Below, in pieces: positions 38,298 through 47,638 of a stretch of DNA of 64,000 nt; position 1 is the stretch's first letter, and every line of letters starts with the position of its first letter. The notes beneath the pieces are model-generated. The model did not search any database, had not been told where the DNA came from, and was given only the letters and a program-made list of their open reading frames with translations. The stretch comes from Pseudoduganella dura (GTDB lineage: Bacteria > Pseudomonadota > Gammaproteobacteria > Burkholderiales > Burkholderiaceae_D). A program made the translations under genes and the position numbers. The stretch covers positions 6,014,001-6,078,000 of the forward strand of contig NZ_WNWM01000002.1 in the NCBI RefSeq assembly GCF_009727155.1, written 5' to 3'.

Positions 38298-39030
38298 GCT
38301 GGCCGAACTGCGCTCGTTCTGGGTCTACCTGTCCGCATCGCCGCTGCTGGGATTGACGGTCACGTTGTGCGCCTACGCGGTGGCCCAGGCCATCTATACC
38401 CGTTGCCGCTTCTCGCCGCTGGCCAACCCGGTGGCGATCGCGATCGCGCTGGTGTGCGGGGTGCTGTGGTTGTCCGGCATGTCCTACGAGCGCTACTTCG
38501 CCGGCGCCCAGTTCGTGCATTTCCTGCTCGGGCCCGCCACCGTGGCGCTGGCCGTGCCGCTGGTACGCCAGCTGCCGCGCCTGCGCCAGGCCCTGGGGCC
38601 GTTGAGCCTTGCGCTGGTGTGCGGCTCCGCCACGGCCATCGCCTCCGCGGTCTGCATCACCGTCGCCTTCGGCGGCACCGCAGAACTGGCCCGTTCGATC
38701 GGGCCGAAGTCGGCCACCACGCCGATCGCGATGGCGGTGTCGGAAAGGCTGGGCGGCCTGCCGTCGCTGACGGCGGTCATGGTGATCGGTACCGGCATCT
38801 TCGGCGCCGTGACGGCGCGCTTCCTGTTCGGCTGGATGAAGATCGCTTCCCACGAGGTGCGCGGCTTCGCGCTGGGTGTCGCTTCCCACGGCATCGGTAC
38901 CGCGCGGGCGTTCCAGGTCAGTGCCGAGATGGGCGCGTTCGCCGGCCTGGGCATGGGCCTGAACGGCGTGCTGACGGCACTGCTCGCGCCATGGCTCATC
39001 CCGCTGGTGCTGCGCTGGCTGGGCGTGTAG
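38290..39030 (+). CDS. LrgB family membrane protein
   Basis: A 246-residue protein with about seven to eight helices. LrgB hallmarks are FAGAQFVHFLLGPATVALAVPL (about 71-92), IGPKSATTPIAMAVSERLGGLPSLTA (about 138-163) and GVASHGIGTARAFQ near 195-208. Together with the LrgA-type protein encoded just upstream (8-bp overlap) it forms a two-component membrane system for small carboxylate transport or control of autolysis. The gene ends in GTG TAG at 39030 and an inverted repeat follows about 95 bp later. Confidence 0.92.
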   Translation: MLELAELRSFWVYLSASPLLGLTVTLCAYAVAQAIYTRCRFSPLANPVAIAIALVCGVLWLSGMSYERYFAGAQFVHFLLGPATVALAVPLVRQLPRLRQALGPLSLALVCGSATAIASAVCITVAFGGTAELARSIGPKSATTPIAMAVSERLGGLPSLTAVMVIGTGIFGAVTARFLFGWMKIASHEVRGFALGVASHGIGTARAFQVSAEMGAFAGLGMGLNGVLTALLAPWLIPLVLRWLGV

Positions 39031-39124
39031 GACACCGCACCGCCGCCATTTTGTTGCTCTTGAGCTACAACGATTGCGTTACTTATTGCAGCGCCATGGC
39101 GCCGTGATATTCTGCCGGCTCGAC

Positions 39125-39166
39125 GGCCGAAAAAACGCCGAAACCCCGTTTATTGTTTTTTCGGCC
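39125..39166. repeat. Perfect inverted repeat in the leader of the diguanylate cyclase gene
   Basis: Arms GGCCGAAAAAA (39125-39135) and TTTTTTCGGCC (39156-39166) are perfectly complementary over 11 bp with a 20-nt loop. The arms carry A and T runs at their inner ends, unlike a normal terminator with a T run after the stem. It lies 94 bp after lrgB and 73 bp before the chosen cyclase start, so it could end lrgAB transcription or fold in the cyclase leader. Confidence 0.6.
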
Positions 39167-39239
39167 CGCCGTGTCCTCGTCCAGTCACATTCTCCGCAAT
39201 CTGCTATTGCGCCGCGCGCCCGTTGCCGGCATTCGGCGC

Positions 39240-40793
39240 ATGTCCCGCATATCCACGGCACGGGCAACCGCATGGTGCCTGATCGCGCTCACCATCTTCC
39301 TGGTCGTCCTCGAAGCCTGGAGTCGCCACACCGCCTATAGGAGTCTGCTCGCGCAGAACAGCATCGCGGTGGAGAACGTGGCGCAGGCCGCCGAAGAACA
39401 TGTCGAAGGTGCGATGAACACAGTCTCGTGGCTGCTCGACGGCATCGTCGAGCGGGTGGAGACGGATGGCATCGAGCCGGGCGAGCAGGGGCGCCTGCAG
39501 GACTACCTGACGACGCGGCTGAACAAGAAGAACTCGGCGCTGCAGGGCCTGTTCGTGCACGACGCGCGTGGCGCACTGCTGGTCGCCACGGACGCGCACT
39601 GGGCGAGGGGCGTCACCGCGGCCGGTCGCGCCTATTTCGACCATCACCGCCTGCGTGCCGATCGCGAGCTGCACATCGGGCCGCCCATCGTCAGCCGGAT
39701 CACCGGCGAATGGGTCATCACGCTGTCGCGCCGCTGGAACGATCGCGAGGGCCGCTTCGCCGGCATCGTGCTGGCAACGATCCCGGTAAGATACTTCGAG
39801 CAATACTATGATCGTTTTTCAGTCGGCAAGCAGGGCAGCCTGATGCTGGCTCTTGCCGACGGCACGGTCGTGGCTGGCCGTCCGGCAGGCAAGGGCCTCA
39901 TCGGTACCTCTGCCGCCGGTACCCCGTTCTTTGCGTTCGCGCAGCGCAGCGGTCCGCGCGGTACCGCCATGCTCAAGGCCCATTTCGACCAGACCGAGCG
40001 GCTGATGAGCTACCGGCGCGTGGAAGACTATCCGCTGATGGTGGTGGCGGCGCTGGCGAAGGAGGAAATCCTGGCCAGCTGGTGGGAGGTGACACGGCGG
40101 GAATGCGCCGCGATCGGCGTCATGCTGGCAATGGTATGCGTGCTGGGCGGCTGGCTGGTGTCGCACATTCGCCTCAAGCAGCGTTTGCAGCACCAGCTGC
40201 AGCTGGCGCAGGCCGACCTGCAGGCAAAGAACGCCACGCTGGATCGCCTGGCGCGCACCGACGCGCTGACCGGCCTGGACAACCGCCGGCACTTCGACGA
40301 ACGCATGGCTGCCGAGACGGCGCGCGCGGCGCGCGAGGGCACATGCGTGTCGCTGGTGCTGGTCGATATCGATTTCTTCAAGCGCTACAACGATATGCAT
40401 GGCCACACCGCCGGCGACGATTGCCTGCGCATCGTGGCCGCCGCGCTCGGCAGCGCGGCCCACCGTCCCGCAGACATGGCGGCGCGCTACGGTGGCGAAG
40501 AGTTCGCGATCCTGTTACCCGGTACCGACGGCGACGGTGCCTTGCAGGTTGCCGAGTCGGCGCGGGCCGCCGTTCGCTCGCTGGCGTTGCCGCATGAAGC
40601 CAATACTGCCGGGATCGTCACGATCAGCGCCGGTGTGGCTTCCTTCTTTCCCGACGACGCGGATGAAGCCCGCGCCCTGATCGAAGCGGCGGACGGTGCG
40701 CTGTACCGCGCCAAGGAAGCGGGGCGAAATCGTGTCGAAGCCGCGTCGACGCGGCCAGGCGGCGCTACCCCTGCGTGCCGCCGGCCGGGCTGA
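39240..40793 (+). CDS. Membrane diguanylate cyclase with periplasmic Cache domain
   Basis: A 517-residue GGDEF protein. One helix near the N-terminus (about 10-30) and one at about 280-302 flank a roughly 250-residue periplasmic region with the dCache pattern (ALQGLFVHDARGALLVATD, GRAYFDHHR, ITGEWVITLSRRW, FAGIVLATIPVRYFEQYY). A coiled-coil linker leads to the GGDEF domain, with active site GGEEF at 418-422 and the substrate site RTDALTGLDNRRHFD. No RxxD inhibitory site is obvious before GGEEF. It should make c-di-GMP in response to a periplasmic small molecule. The last 29 bp overlap, tail to tail, with the kinase gene. Confidence 0.9.
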   Translation: MSRISTARATAWCLIALTIFLVVLEAWSRHTAYRSLLAQNSIAVENVAQAAEEHVEGAMNTVSWLLDGIVERVETDGIEPGEQGRLQDYLTTRLNKKNSALQGLFVHDARGALLVATDAHWARGVTAAGRAYFDHHRLRADRELHIGPPIVSRITGEWVITLSRRWNDREGRFAGIVLATIPVRYFEQYYDRFSVGKQGSLMLALADGTVVAGRPAGKGLIGTSAAGTPFFAFAQRSGPRGTAMLKAHFDQTERLMSYRRVEDYPLMVVAALAKEEILASWWEVTRRECAAIGVMLAMVCVLGGWLVSHIRLKQRLQHQLQLAQADLQAKNATLDRLARTDALTGLDNRRHFDERMAAETARAAREGTCVSLVLVDIDFFKRYNDMHGHTAGDDCLRIVAAALGSAAHRPADMAARYGGEEFAILLPGTDGDGALQVAESARAAVRSLALPHEANTAGIVTISAGVASFFPDDADEARALIEAADGALYRAKEAGRNRVEAASTRPGGATPACRRPG

Positions 40794-42153
40794 CGGCGAT
40801 CTGCAGCGTGGCCCGCAGGCCGGGCCGGTTGTCGAACAGCAGCAGGGCGCCGCCATGCAGCCGGGCCACCGCCGACACCACGCTCAACCCCAGCCCAACG
40901 CCCGGCGTGCCGCGGCTGACATCGCCCCGGTAGAACCGTTCCACGACGCGCGGGCGCTCGTCCTCGGCGATGCCCGGACCGTTGTCGGCCACCAGGATCT
41001 CCACCGTATCGCGCTGCGGCTGGTGCGCGGAAATGGCGATCATGCCGCCTTCGGGCGCGAATTTCAGCGCGTTTTCCACCAGGTTGCCCAATGCCTGCGC
41101 CAGCAGCACCGGGTCGCCGATGGCGCACAGCGCGCCGCGCGGCGCGAAGTCGAGCGTAATGTTCTTCAGTTCGGCCACCGGCGCATAGAACTCGGCCACC
41201 TCGGCCGCCAGCTTCGCCACGTCCACCTGGACGAAACCGTTGCGGCGGCTGCCGCTGTCGATCTCGGCCAGCCGCAGCAGCGCATTGAAGATCTTCATCA
41301 CCCGGTCGACATCGTTGATAGCGGCGTCGATCTCGGCATACGTTTCTTCCTCGCCCGGCCGCGTGACGGACAGCTCCTCGAGCCGCGCGCGCAGTTCGGA
41401 CAGCGGCGTGCGCAGGTCGTGGGCGATCGCGTTCGACACATCCTGCACGCCGGTCACCAGGTGTTCGATCTGGTCCAGCATGCGGTTCACGGTGCGGGTC
41501 AGCAGCTGCAGTTCGTCGCCGTCGCGCGGTTCCTTCAGGCGGCGCGACAGCTTGCCTTCGATGATGGCGGCGGTGGTCTGGCTGATGCCCTGCACGCGGG
41601 TGAGCAGCGCGCGCCGGATCAGCACGCCACCCAGCGCGGCACCGCCCAGCACCGCCGCGCCGCAGCCGAGCAGGCCGTAGACGAACAGGCGTTCCAGTTC
41701 GTCGAAGCGATTCAGGTTGCTGGCGATGAGCAGCCGGTAGCCGTTGCCGAGCGTCACGCGCACCAGTTCGATCCGGCGCTCCGCGCCGTCGATGCGGATC
41801 GTGGCCGAACCGGTGCCGTCGCGGTCCGGCAAGCCTTCCGGCCAGCCGGGCAGGTTGCCGGCCAGTTTCACGCCGTTCGGCGCCATGAAGAGGATGATCT
41901 TGCGCACGCCGTCGTTGGTGCCGACCACCTGGCTGTCGATGGCGGCGGTCAGCGCGAACGGCCCGCCGCGCTCGAACAGGTTGGCCAGCCGCTGCGAATC
42001 CGAGACGATCAGCTCCGTGCGCACTTCCTGGATATTGGTATGCCACGCGTACCACAGCGGACCGGCGAACATCGCCAGCACCACCAGGCTGACGAGCGCA
42101 TAGCCGATGGCGATGGTGCGGGCGGAAAAGCCGGGCAGCCTCACCATGGTCAT
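40765..42153 (-). CDS. Sensor histidine kinase of the CusS/QseC-like group
   Basis: A 462-residue kinase with helices at about 12-36 and 160-182 around a periplasmic domain of about 120 residues. A HAMP domain (about 185-235) follows, then HisKA with His245 in NAIAHDLRTPLSEL, an N box (NLVENALKFAPEGG), DNGPGI and GVGLGLSVV. Its ATG overlaps the stop of the response regulator gene (ATGA at 42150-42153). The pair sits directly behind an RND efflux operon on the same strand, so control of that pump is likely. The C-terminus overlaps the diguanylate cyclase end by 29 bp. Confidence 0.93.
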   Translation of the reverse strand: MTMVRLPGFSARTIAIGYALVSLVVLAMFAGPLWYAWHTNIQEVRTELIVSDSQRLANLFERGGPFALTAAIDSQVVGTNDGVRKIILFMAPNGVKLAGNLPGWPEGLPDRDGTGSATIRIDGAERRIELVRVTLGNGYRLLIASNLNRFDELERLFVYGLLGCGAAVLGGAALGGVLIRRALLTRVQGISQTTAAIIEGKLSRRLKEPRDGDELQLLTRTVNRMLDQIEHLVTGVQDVSNAIAHDLRTPLSELRARLEELSVTRPGEEETYAEIDAAINDVDRVMKIFNALLRLAEIDSGSRRNGFVQVDVAKLAAEVAEFYAPVAELKNITLDFAPRGALCAIGDPVLLAQALGNLVENALKFAPEGGMIAISAHQPQRDTVEILVADNGPGIAEDERPRVVERFYRGDVSRGTPGVGLGLSVVSAVARLHGGALLLFDNRPGLRATLQIAVSPAGGTQG

Positions 42154-42830
42154 GGCTGGTCGGTGAGCATGTAGCCGCTGTTGCGCACCGTGCGCAGCAG
42201 GGGTTTGCCGAAGCCGGCATCGATCTTTTGCCGCAGCTTGCTGATGTGGACGTCGATCACGTTGGTCTGCGGGTCGAAGTGGTAGTCCCACACGTTCTCC
42301 AGCAGCATGGTGCGGGTGACCACCTGGTTGGCATGGCGGACCAGGTATTCGAGCAGCTTGAATTCGCGTGGCTGCAGCGTGACCGGCTTGCCGGCGCGGG
42401 TGACCTTGTGGGCCAGCATGTCCACCGTCAGGTCGCCCAGGGTCATCGTCGTTTCGACCGCCTGGTGCTGCGAGCGTCGCAGCAGCGCATCGAGCCGGGC
42501 CAGCAGTTCGCCGAACGCGAAGGGCTTGACCAGGTAATCGTCGCCGCCGCTCTTCAGGCCGAGGATGCGGTCGTCCACGCCGTCGAGCGCGGACAGGATC
42601 AGGATCGGCACGCGGTTGCCGCCCTGGCGCAGCGCCTCGACGATGGCCAGGCCATCGATCCCGCCGGGCAGCATGCGGTCCATCACGATCGCGTCGTACG
42701 GTTCGCTGACGGCGTGGTACATGCCGTCGCGGCCGTTGTCGGCGTGATCGACGGTGTGGCCCGCTTCGGTCAGGCCTTTCCTGACGAAGCGTGCCACGCG
42801 CTCGTTGTCTTCGACGAGTAGTAGTTTCAT
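42150..42830 (-). CDS. OmpR-family response regulator (CusR/CopR-like)
   Basis: A 226-residue regulator. The receiver has E7/D8, phospho-acceptor D51 (AIVMDRMLPGGIDG), LSA and Lys (YLVKPFAFGEL). The winged helix has the CusR/PcoR-type sequence LTLQPREFKLLEYLVRHANQVVTRTMLLENVWDYHFDPQTNVIDVHISKLRQKID in shortened form: LQPREFKLLEYL, WDYHFDPQTNVID, RTVRNSGYML. This subgroup often governs metal or drug efflux. It overlaps the kinase gene by 4 bp. A hairpin repeat lies between it and the efflux operon 130 bp upstream. Confidence 0.94.
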   Translation of the reverse strand: MKLLLVEDNERVARFVRKGLTEAGHTVDHADNGRDGMYHAVSEPYDAIVMDRMLPGGIDGLAIVEALRQGGNRVPILILSALDGVDDRILGLKSGGDDYLVKPFAFGELLARLDALLRRSQHQAVETTMTLGDLTVDMLAHKVTRAGKPVTLQPREFKLLEYLVRHANQVVTRTMLLENVWDYHFDPQTNVIDVHISKLRQKIDAGFGKPLLRTVRNSGYMLTDQP

Positions 42831-42856
42831 GGTTGTGCGGGGGCCTTTCGGGAAAA

Positions 42857-42913
42857 CCGGTGTCCGACACCTTTTTCTGGAAAAGTCATCCAGAAAAAAG
42901 TGTCCGGCACCGG
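42857..42913. repeat. GTGTCCGACAC hairpin repeat, copy 2
   Basis: Two 24-bp arms (42857-42880 and 42890-42913) pair with three mismatches around a 9-nt loop. The arms contain CCGGTGTCCGACACC and GTGTCCGGCACCGG, the same core as the hairpin at 24552-24595. It lies 46 bp downstream of the outer-membrane factor stop and 26 bp upstream of the response regulator start, so it can separate the efflux transcript from the two-component genes. Confidence 0.8.
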
Positions 42914-42959
42914 TGCTGCCAGCGGCCAGGCATCCAGCCGCCAGGTGTCTGCAGAGGCA

Positions 42960-44477
42960 TCAGGAGGCCGGTATGGCGGCACCCGCATCCGCGGCGGCCG
43001 GCGCATCGCCGGTGCGCCCGATCCAGCCGCCGCCCAGCGCGCGGTACAGGCCGACGAGCGCGGCCAGCTGGTTCTGGCGCGCCGCGATCAGCGAGATGCG
43101 GGCATTGTACAGGTCCGTTTTCGCCGTCAGCACGGTCAGGTAGTCGTTGACGCCGTTCGTGTACAGCATCTCCGCCAGCTCCAGCCGGCGCTGCTGGGCG
43201 GCGGCATCGCGGCGCCGCGCCTGCAGCTCCACGTCGTAGGTGCCGCGCGCGGCCAGGCCGTCCGCCACTTCGCGGAATGCCGTCTGCACCGTCTTGCGGT
43301 ATTGCGCCACGCCGATGTCGCGCGCGATGCGGGCGCTGTCCAGGCTGGCCTGGCGCGCGCCGCCGTCGAACAGCGGCAGCACCAGGCTCGGCGCCAGCGA
43401 CCACGCGCCGGTGCCGGCCTCGAACAGGTTGCCCAGCGCGGAGCTGGCGGTACCCGCGGCGGCCGTCAGCCCGATCGACGGGAAGAACGCGGCGCGGGCC
43501 GCGCCGATGTTGGCGTATTCGGCGCGCAGCAGCGCCTCGGCCTGCAGCACATCCGGACGGCGCAGCAACAGGTCCGACGGCAGGCCGGCCGGGATATCGG
43601 CCAGCAGGCGTTGCGTGTCCAGCGGCGTCGTGGAGGCAGCGCTGGCGCCCTCCGCGGGCGGCAGCGGCTGGCCGAGCAGCACCGCCAGCGCGTTTTCGGC
43701 CTGGGCCCGCAGGCGCTGCTGGGCCGCGTGGTTGGCCTGCGCCTGCTGCAGCGTGCCCTGCGCCAGCGTTTCATCGAGCTCGGACGTGGTGCCGGTATCG
43801 AACTGCAGCTTGACGATGCGGTACGACTCGCGCGCCGCCGCCATGGTTTCCTCGGTGACGGCCAGCTGCTCGTCGTAGGCCAGCATGGCCAGATACTGCT
43901 CGGCCACCTGCGCCACCAGCAGGATGTGCGCGGCCTGGCGGCCGTAGGCGCTGGCCAGGTATTGTTCGCGGGCGCTGTCGGTCAGGCTTTGCAGGCGGCC
44001 GAACAGGTCCAGCTCCCATGCCGCCTCGAACCGCACGGCGTTATTGTGCGTCACGGCGCGGTTGCGGCTGGCGTCGCTGGCGCTGGCGGCGTTGTTCCGG
44101 CCGTTCGTGCCCGATGCTTCCAGGTTCACCTGGGGCAGGGCCGCGCCACGCTGCGATTGCAGCAGCGCGCGGGCCTGGCCGACGCGCAGCAGTGCCACGC
44201 GCAGGTCCTGGTTGTTGGCCAGCGCGACGCCGACCAGTTGGCGCAGGCGCTCGTCGACCAGGAAATCCTGCCAGCCCGTATCGGCGGCCGGCGTGGTGTT
44301 CGCCGCCACCGCGGCCGATGCCGAAGCCGATGCGGGGTGCGATCCCATATAGGCCGGGCCGGCCGGATACGCGGCCGGAACCGCGCCGGCGGGCCGCTCG
44401 TAGGCCGGCTGCAGCGCGCAGCCGGAAGCCAGCAACGCCGCGGCGGCCAGCGGGAGCCATTTCACTATCCGGTTCAT
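42960..44477 (-). CDS. RND efflux outer-membrane factor (NodT/OprM family lipoprotein)
   Basis: A 505-residue outer-membrane channel of the TolC superfamily. It has a signal peptide with lipobox (LLASGC, Cys at about 20), then CALQPAYERP, typical of OprM-like lipoproteins. The two helical hairpin repeats follow (DLRVALLRVGQARALLQSQRGAALPQVNLEASG; QQRLRAQAENALAVLLGQPLP; RRPDVLQAEALLRAEYANIGAARAAFFPSIGL given here in parts: LLRRPDVLQAEALL, IGAARAAFFPSIGL). The ATG at 44477 follows aggagg by 7 bp and overlaps the RND gene stop. It completes the tripartite pump. Confidence 0.93.
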   Translation of the reverse strand: MNRIVKWLPLAAAALLASGCALQPAYERPAGAVPAAYPAGPAYMGSHPASASASAAVAANTTPAADTGWQDFLVDERLRQLVGVALANNQDLRVALLRVGQARALLQSQRGAALPQVNLEASGTNGRNNAASASDASRNRAVTHNNAVRFEAAWELDLFGRLQSLTDSAREQYLASAYGRQAAHILLVAQVAEQYLAMLAYDEQLAVTEETMAAARESYRIVKLQFDTGTTSELDETLAQGTLQQAQANHAAQQRLRAQAENALAVLLGQPLPPAEGASAASTTPLDTQRLLADIPAGLPSDLLLRRPDVLQAEALLRAEYANIGAARAAFFPSIGLTAAAGTASSALGNLFEAGTGAWSLAPSLVLPLFDGGARQASLDSARIARDIGVAQYRKTVQTAFREVADGLAARGTYDVELQARRRDAAAQQRRLELAEMLYTNGVNDYLTVLTAKTDLYNARISLIAARQNQLAALVGLYRALGGGWIGRTGDAPAAADAGAAIPAS

Positions 44478-47400
44478 CACTTCACCTCCTGCGCAGCCAC
44501 GGCCGCTGCCGGTAATCTGTGCGCCTTGCCGTCCTTGATCTTCCCGGCGATGAGCACGAAGAACAGCGGGATCATGAACGTGGCCAGGAACGTGGCCGTG
44601 AGCATGCCGCCGATCACGCCGATGCCCAGCGCGTTCTGGCTGGCGGCGCCGGCGCCGCTGGCGATCGCCAGCGGCAGCACGCCGAGCACGAAGGCCATCG
44701 ACGTCATCAGGATCGGGCGCAGCCGCAGCTTGGCCGCTTCCATCACCGCCTCCATCACGCCCTTGCCCTCCATCTGCAGTTCGCGGGCGAATTCCACGAT
44801 CAGGATCGCGTTCTTGGCCGACAGGCCGATCGTGGTCAGCAGGCCGACCTGGAAGAACACGTCGTTCTCCAGGCCGAACAGCGTGGCCGCGCCCAGCGCG
44901 CCGAGCACGCCGATCGGCACCACCATGATCACCGAGACGGGAATCGCCCAGCTTTCATACAGCGCCGCCAGGCACAGGAACACCACCAGGATCGACAGGC
45001 CGTACAGCAGCGGCGCCTGGGCACCGGCCTGCGATTCCTGCAGCGAGATGCCGCTCCACTCGTAGCCGATGCCTTCCGGCAGTTCGCCCACCAGGCGATC
45101 CATGATCTTCATCGCTTCGCCGGTGCTGTGGCCGGCCGCCGGCTGGCCCAGGATCTCGGCCGAGGCGATGCCGTTGTAGCGCTGCACGGCCGGCGCGCCC
45201 CATGCCCAGCGGGCGCTGGCGAACGCGGAGAACGGCACCATGTCGCCGGCGCCGTTGCGCACGTGGAGCAGGCGGATATCGTCCGGGTTCATGCGGAACT
45301 GGGCATCGGCCTGCACGTACACGCGCTTGATCCGGTTGTCCGTGTCGAAGAAGTTGTTGATGTAGCGCGATCCCCAGGCGGTCGAGAAGGTCTGGTCCAC
45401 GTCCGACAGGTTCACGCCCAGCGCGGCCGCCTTTTCGCGGTCGATGTCGATCTTGTAGGTGGCGTTGTCGGCCTGGCCGGTGAAGCGCACGCGGGAGAGG
45501 GCCGGCTCGTCCTTCGCCAGGTCGAGCAGCTGGTCGCGCGCCTTCGCCAGCGCTTCGTGGCCAAGGCCGCCGCGATCCTGCAGCTGCAGCGAGAAACCGG
45601 TGGCCGAACCCAGGCCGCGGATCGGCGGCGGCTCCACCGGCGTCACCTGCGCGCCCTGGTAGTCGGCGTAGCGGGCCGCGATGCGGCTGCTCAGGGCGCC
45701 CACCGACAGCTCCCTGTCTTTCCTTTCGTCCCACGATTTCAGGCGCACGAACAGGCGGCCCTGGTTCTGGCCCCGGTTCGGCTGGCTGGCGCCATTGGTC
45801 ATGAAGGTGGAATCGACCATCGCCTTTTCATCGTTCAGCAGGTACTGGTTGATTTCCTCCAGCACCTTGCCGGTGGTTTCCAGCGTGCTGCCGGCGGGCG
45901 TCTGCACCTGCACGAACATGTAGCCCTGGTCTTCCTTCGGCAGGAAGCCCCCCGGCAGGCGCAGGAACAGCAGCGCCACCACGCCGAGCAGCACCGCGTA
46001 CAGCGCCATCCACACGCCGCGCCGGCGCACGATGGCGCCCACGCCGCCCAGGTAGCGGTCGCGGCTGCGGTCGAAACCGCGGTTGAACCAGCCGAAGAAG
46101 CCGCCTTTTTCATGGTGGCCCGGGTCCGGGCGCCTGAGCATGGTGGCGCACAGCGCCGGCGTCAGCGTCAGCGCGATGAACACCGACAGCAGCATCGAGG
46201 CCACCACCGTCAGCGAGAATTCGCGGTAGATCGCGCCCACCGTGCCGCTGGAAAACGCCACCGGCACGAACACGGCCGAAATGACCAGCGCCACGCCGAC
46301 CAGCGCGCTGGTGATCTGGCCCATCGCCTTTTCGGTGGCTTCATATGGCCCCAGGCCGTCCTCGTGCATCACCCGTTCGACGTTTTCCACGACCACGATC
46401 GCATCGTCGACCAGCAGGCCGATGGCCAGCACGAGGCCGAACATCGACAGCGTGTTGACGGTGAAGCCCAGCGCCGACATGATGCCGAAGGTGCCGAGCA
46501 ACACGACCGGCACGGTGATCGACGGGATCAGCGTGGCGCGGAAATTCTGCAGGAACAGGTACATCACGAGGAACACCAGCGCGATGCCCTCGAACAGCGT
46601 GACCACCACTTCGTGGATCGACACCTCGATGAACGGCGTGATGTCGTTCGGGTACACCACCTTCAGGCCATGCGGGAAGAAGGCCTTCAACTCGTCGAGA
46701 CGGGCGCGCACCGCGTCGGCCGTGGTCAGCGCGTTGGCGCCGGGCGCGAGCTGGATGCCCACGCCGGACGCGGACTTGCCGCTGTAGCGCACGTCGACGT
46801 TGTAGTTTTCCGGGCCGAGGGCCACGCGCGCCACGTCGCCGATGCGCACGCTCGAACCGTCGGGCTGCACCTTCAGCAGGATGCGGCGGAATTCCTCGGG
46901 GGTGCGCAGCAGGCTGGCCTGGTTGATCGTGGCGGAGAGGGTCTGGCCGGCCACGGCGGGCGAGCCGCCCAGCTGGCCGCCGGAGATCTGCACGTTCTGC
47001 GCCTGGATCGCGCGGTTCACGTCCAGCGGCGTGAGCGCGTAGCCGTTCAGCTTCACCGGGTCGAGCCAGATGCGCATCGCGTACTGGGTGCCGAACACGT
47101 TCAGGCTGCCCACGCCGGGAATGCGCGACAGCGGGTCCTGGATGTTCGATGCCACGTAGTTGGCGATGTCGAACTTGGTCATGCTGTTGTCTTCCGAGAC
47201 GAACGCCGCCACCATCAGGAAGTCGCTCGTCGATTTCGTCACGCGCAGGCCCGATTGCTGCACCTCGGAAGGCAGCCGCGGCTCGGCCGCGCGCAGTTTG
47301 TTCTGCACCTGCACCTGGGCGATGTCCGGATCGGTGCCGGCCGCGAACGTCAGCGTGGTGGTCGACTGCCCCGTGTCGTCGCTGGTGGACGTCATGTACA

Positions 47401-47626
47401 GCAGGTTGTCGATCGCCGTCATCTGCTGCTCGATCACCTGCACCACGGTGTTGGCCATGGTTTCGGCGGAGGCGCCGGGGAAGGTGGCCTGGATCTGCAC
47501 GGAAGGGGGCGATACGGGCGGATACTGCTCGACCGGCATCTTGAACAGCGCGATGCCGCCGACCAGCATGATCAGCAGCGAAATCACGATCGCGAAGATG
47601 GGCCGCTGGATGAAGAATTTAGCCAT
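44477..47626 (-). CDS. RND multidrug efflux permease (HAE1 family, AcrB-like)
   Basis: A 1049-residue inner-membrane proton antiporter. It starts with the family's MAKFFIQRPIFAIVISLLIML and has twelve membrane helices in two halves with large periplasmic loops. Helix 4 carries the proton-relay acid pair (GLLVDDAIVVVENVERV), and helices 10-12 the conserved Lys and Thr region (GLSAKNAILIVEFARE). The end shows FFVLIAGKIKD. These residues place it with HAE1 hydrophobic/amphiphilic drug pumps, not the metal-transporting CusA group. It follows the adaptor gene by 12 bp and overlaps the outer-membrane factor gene by 1 bp. Confidence 0.96.
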   Translation of the reverse strand: MAKFFIQRPIFAIVISLLIMLVGGIALFKMPVEQYPPVSPPSVQIQATFPGASAETMANTVVQVIEQQMTAIDNLLYMTSTSDDTGQSTTTLTFAAGTDPDIAQVQVQNKLRAAEPRLPSEVQQSGLRVTKSTSDFLMVAAFVSEDNSMTKFDIANYVASNIQDPLSRIPGVGSLNVFGTQYAMRIWLDPVKLNGYALTPLDVNRAIQAQNVQISGGQLGGSPAVAGQTLSATINQASLLRTPEEFRRILLKVQPDGSSVRIGDVARVALGPENYNVDVRYSGKSASGVGIQLAPGANALTTADAVRARLDELKAFFPHGLKVVYPNDITPFIEVSIHEVVVTLFEGIALVFLVMYLFLQNFRATLIPSITVPVVLLGTFGIMSALGFTVNTLSMFGLVLAIGLLVDDAIVVVENVERVMHEDGLGPYEATEKAMGQITSALVGVALVISAVFVPVAFSSGTVGAIYREFSLTVVASMLLSVFIALTLTPALCATMLRRPDPGHHEKGGFFGWFNRGFDRSRDRYLGGVGAIVRRRGVWMALYAVLLGVVALLFLRLPGGFLPKEDQGYMFVQVQTPAGSTLETTGKVLEEINQYLLNDEKAMVDSTFMTNGASQPNRGQNQGRLFVRLKSWDERKDRELSVGALSSRIAARYADYQGAQVTPVEPPPIRGLGSATGFSLQLQDRGGLGHEALAKARDQLLDLAKDEPALSRVRFTGQADNATYKIDIDREKAAALGVNLSDVDQTFSTAWGSRYINNFFDTDNRIKRVYVQADAQFRMNPDDIRLLHVRNGAGDMVPFSAFASARWAWGAPAVQRYNGIASAEILGQPAAGHSTGEAMKIMDRLVGELPEGIGYEWSGISLQESQAGAQAPLLYGLSILVVFLCLAALYESWAIPVSVIMVVPIGVLGALGAATLFGLENDVFFQVGLLTTIGLSAKNAILIVEFARELQMEGKGVMEAVMEAAKLRLRPILMTSMAFVLGVLPLAIASGAGAASQNALGIGVIGGMLTATFLATFMIPLFFVLIAGKIKDGKAHRLPAAAVAAQEVK

Positions 47627-47638
47627 GCGTCATCGTCC

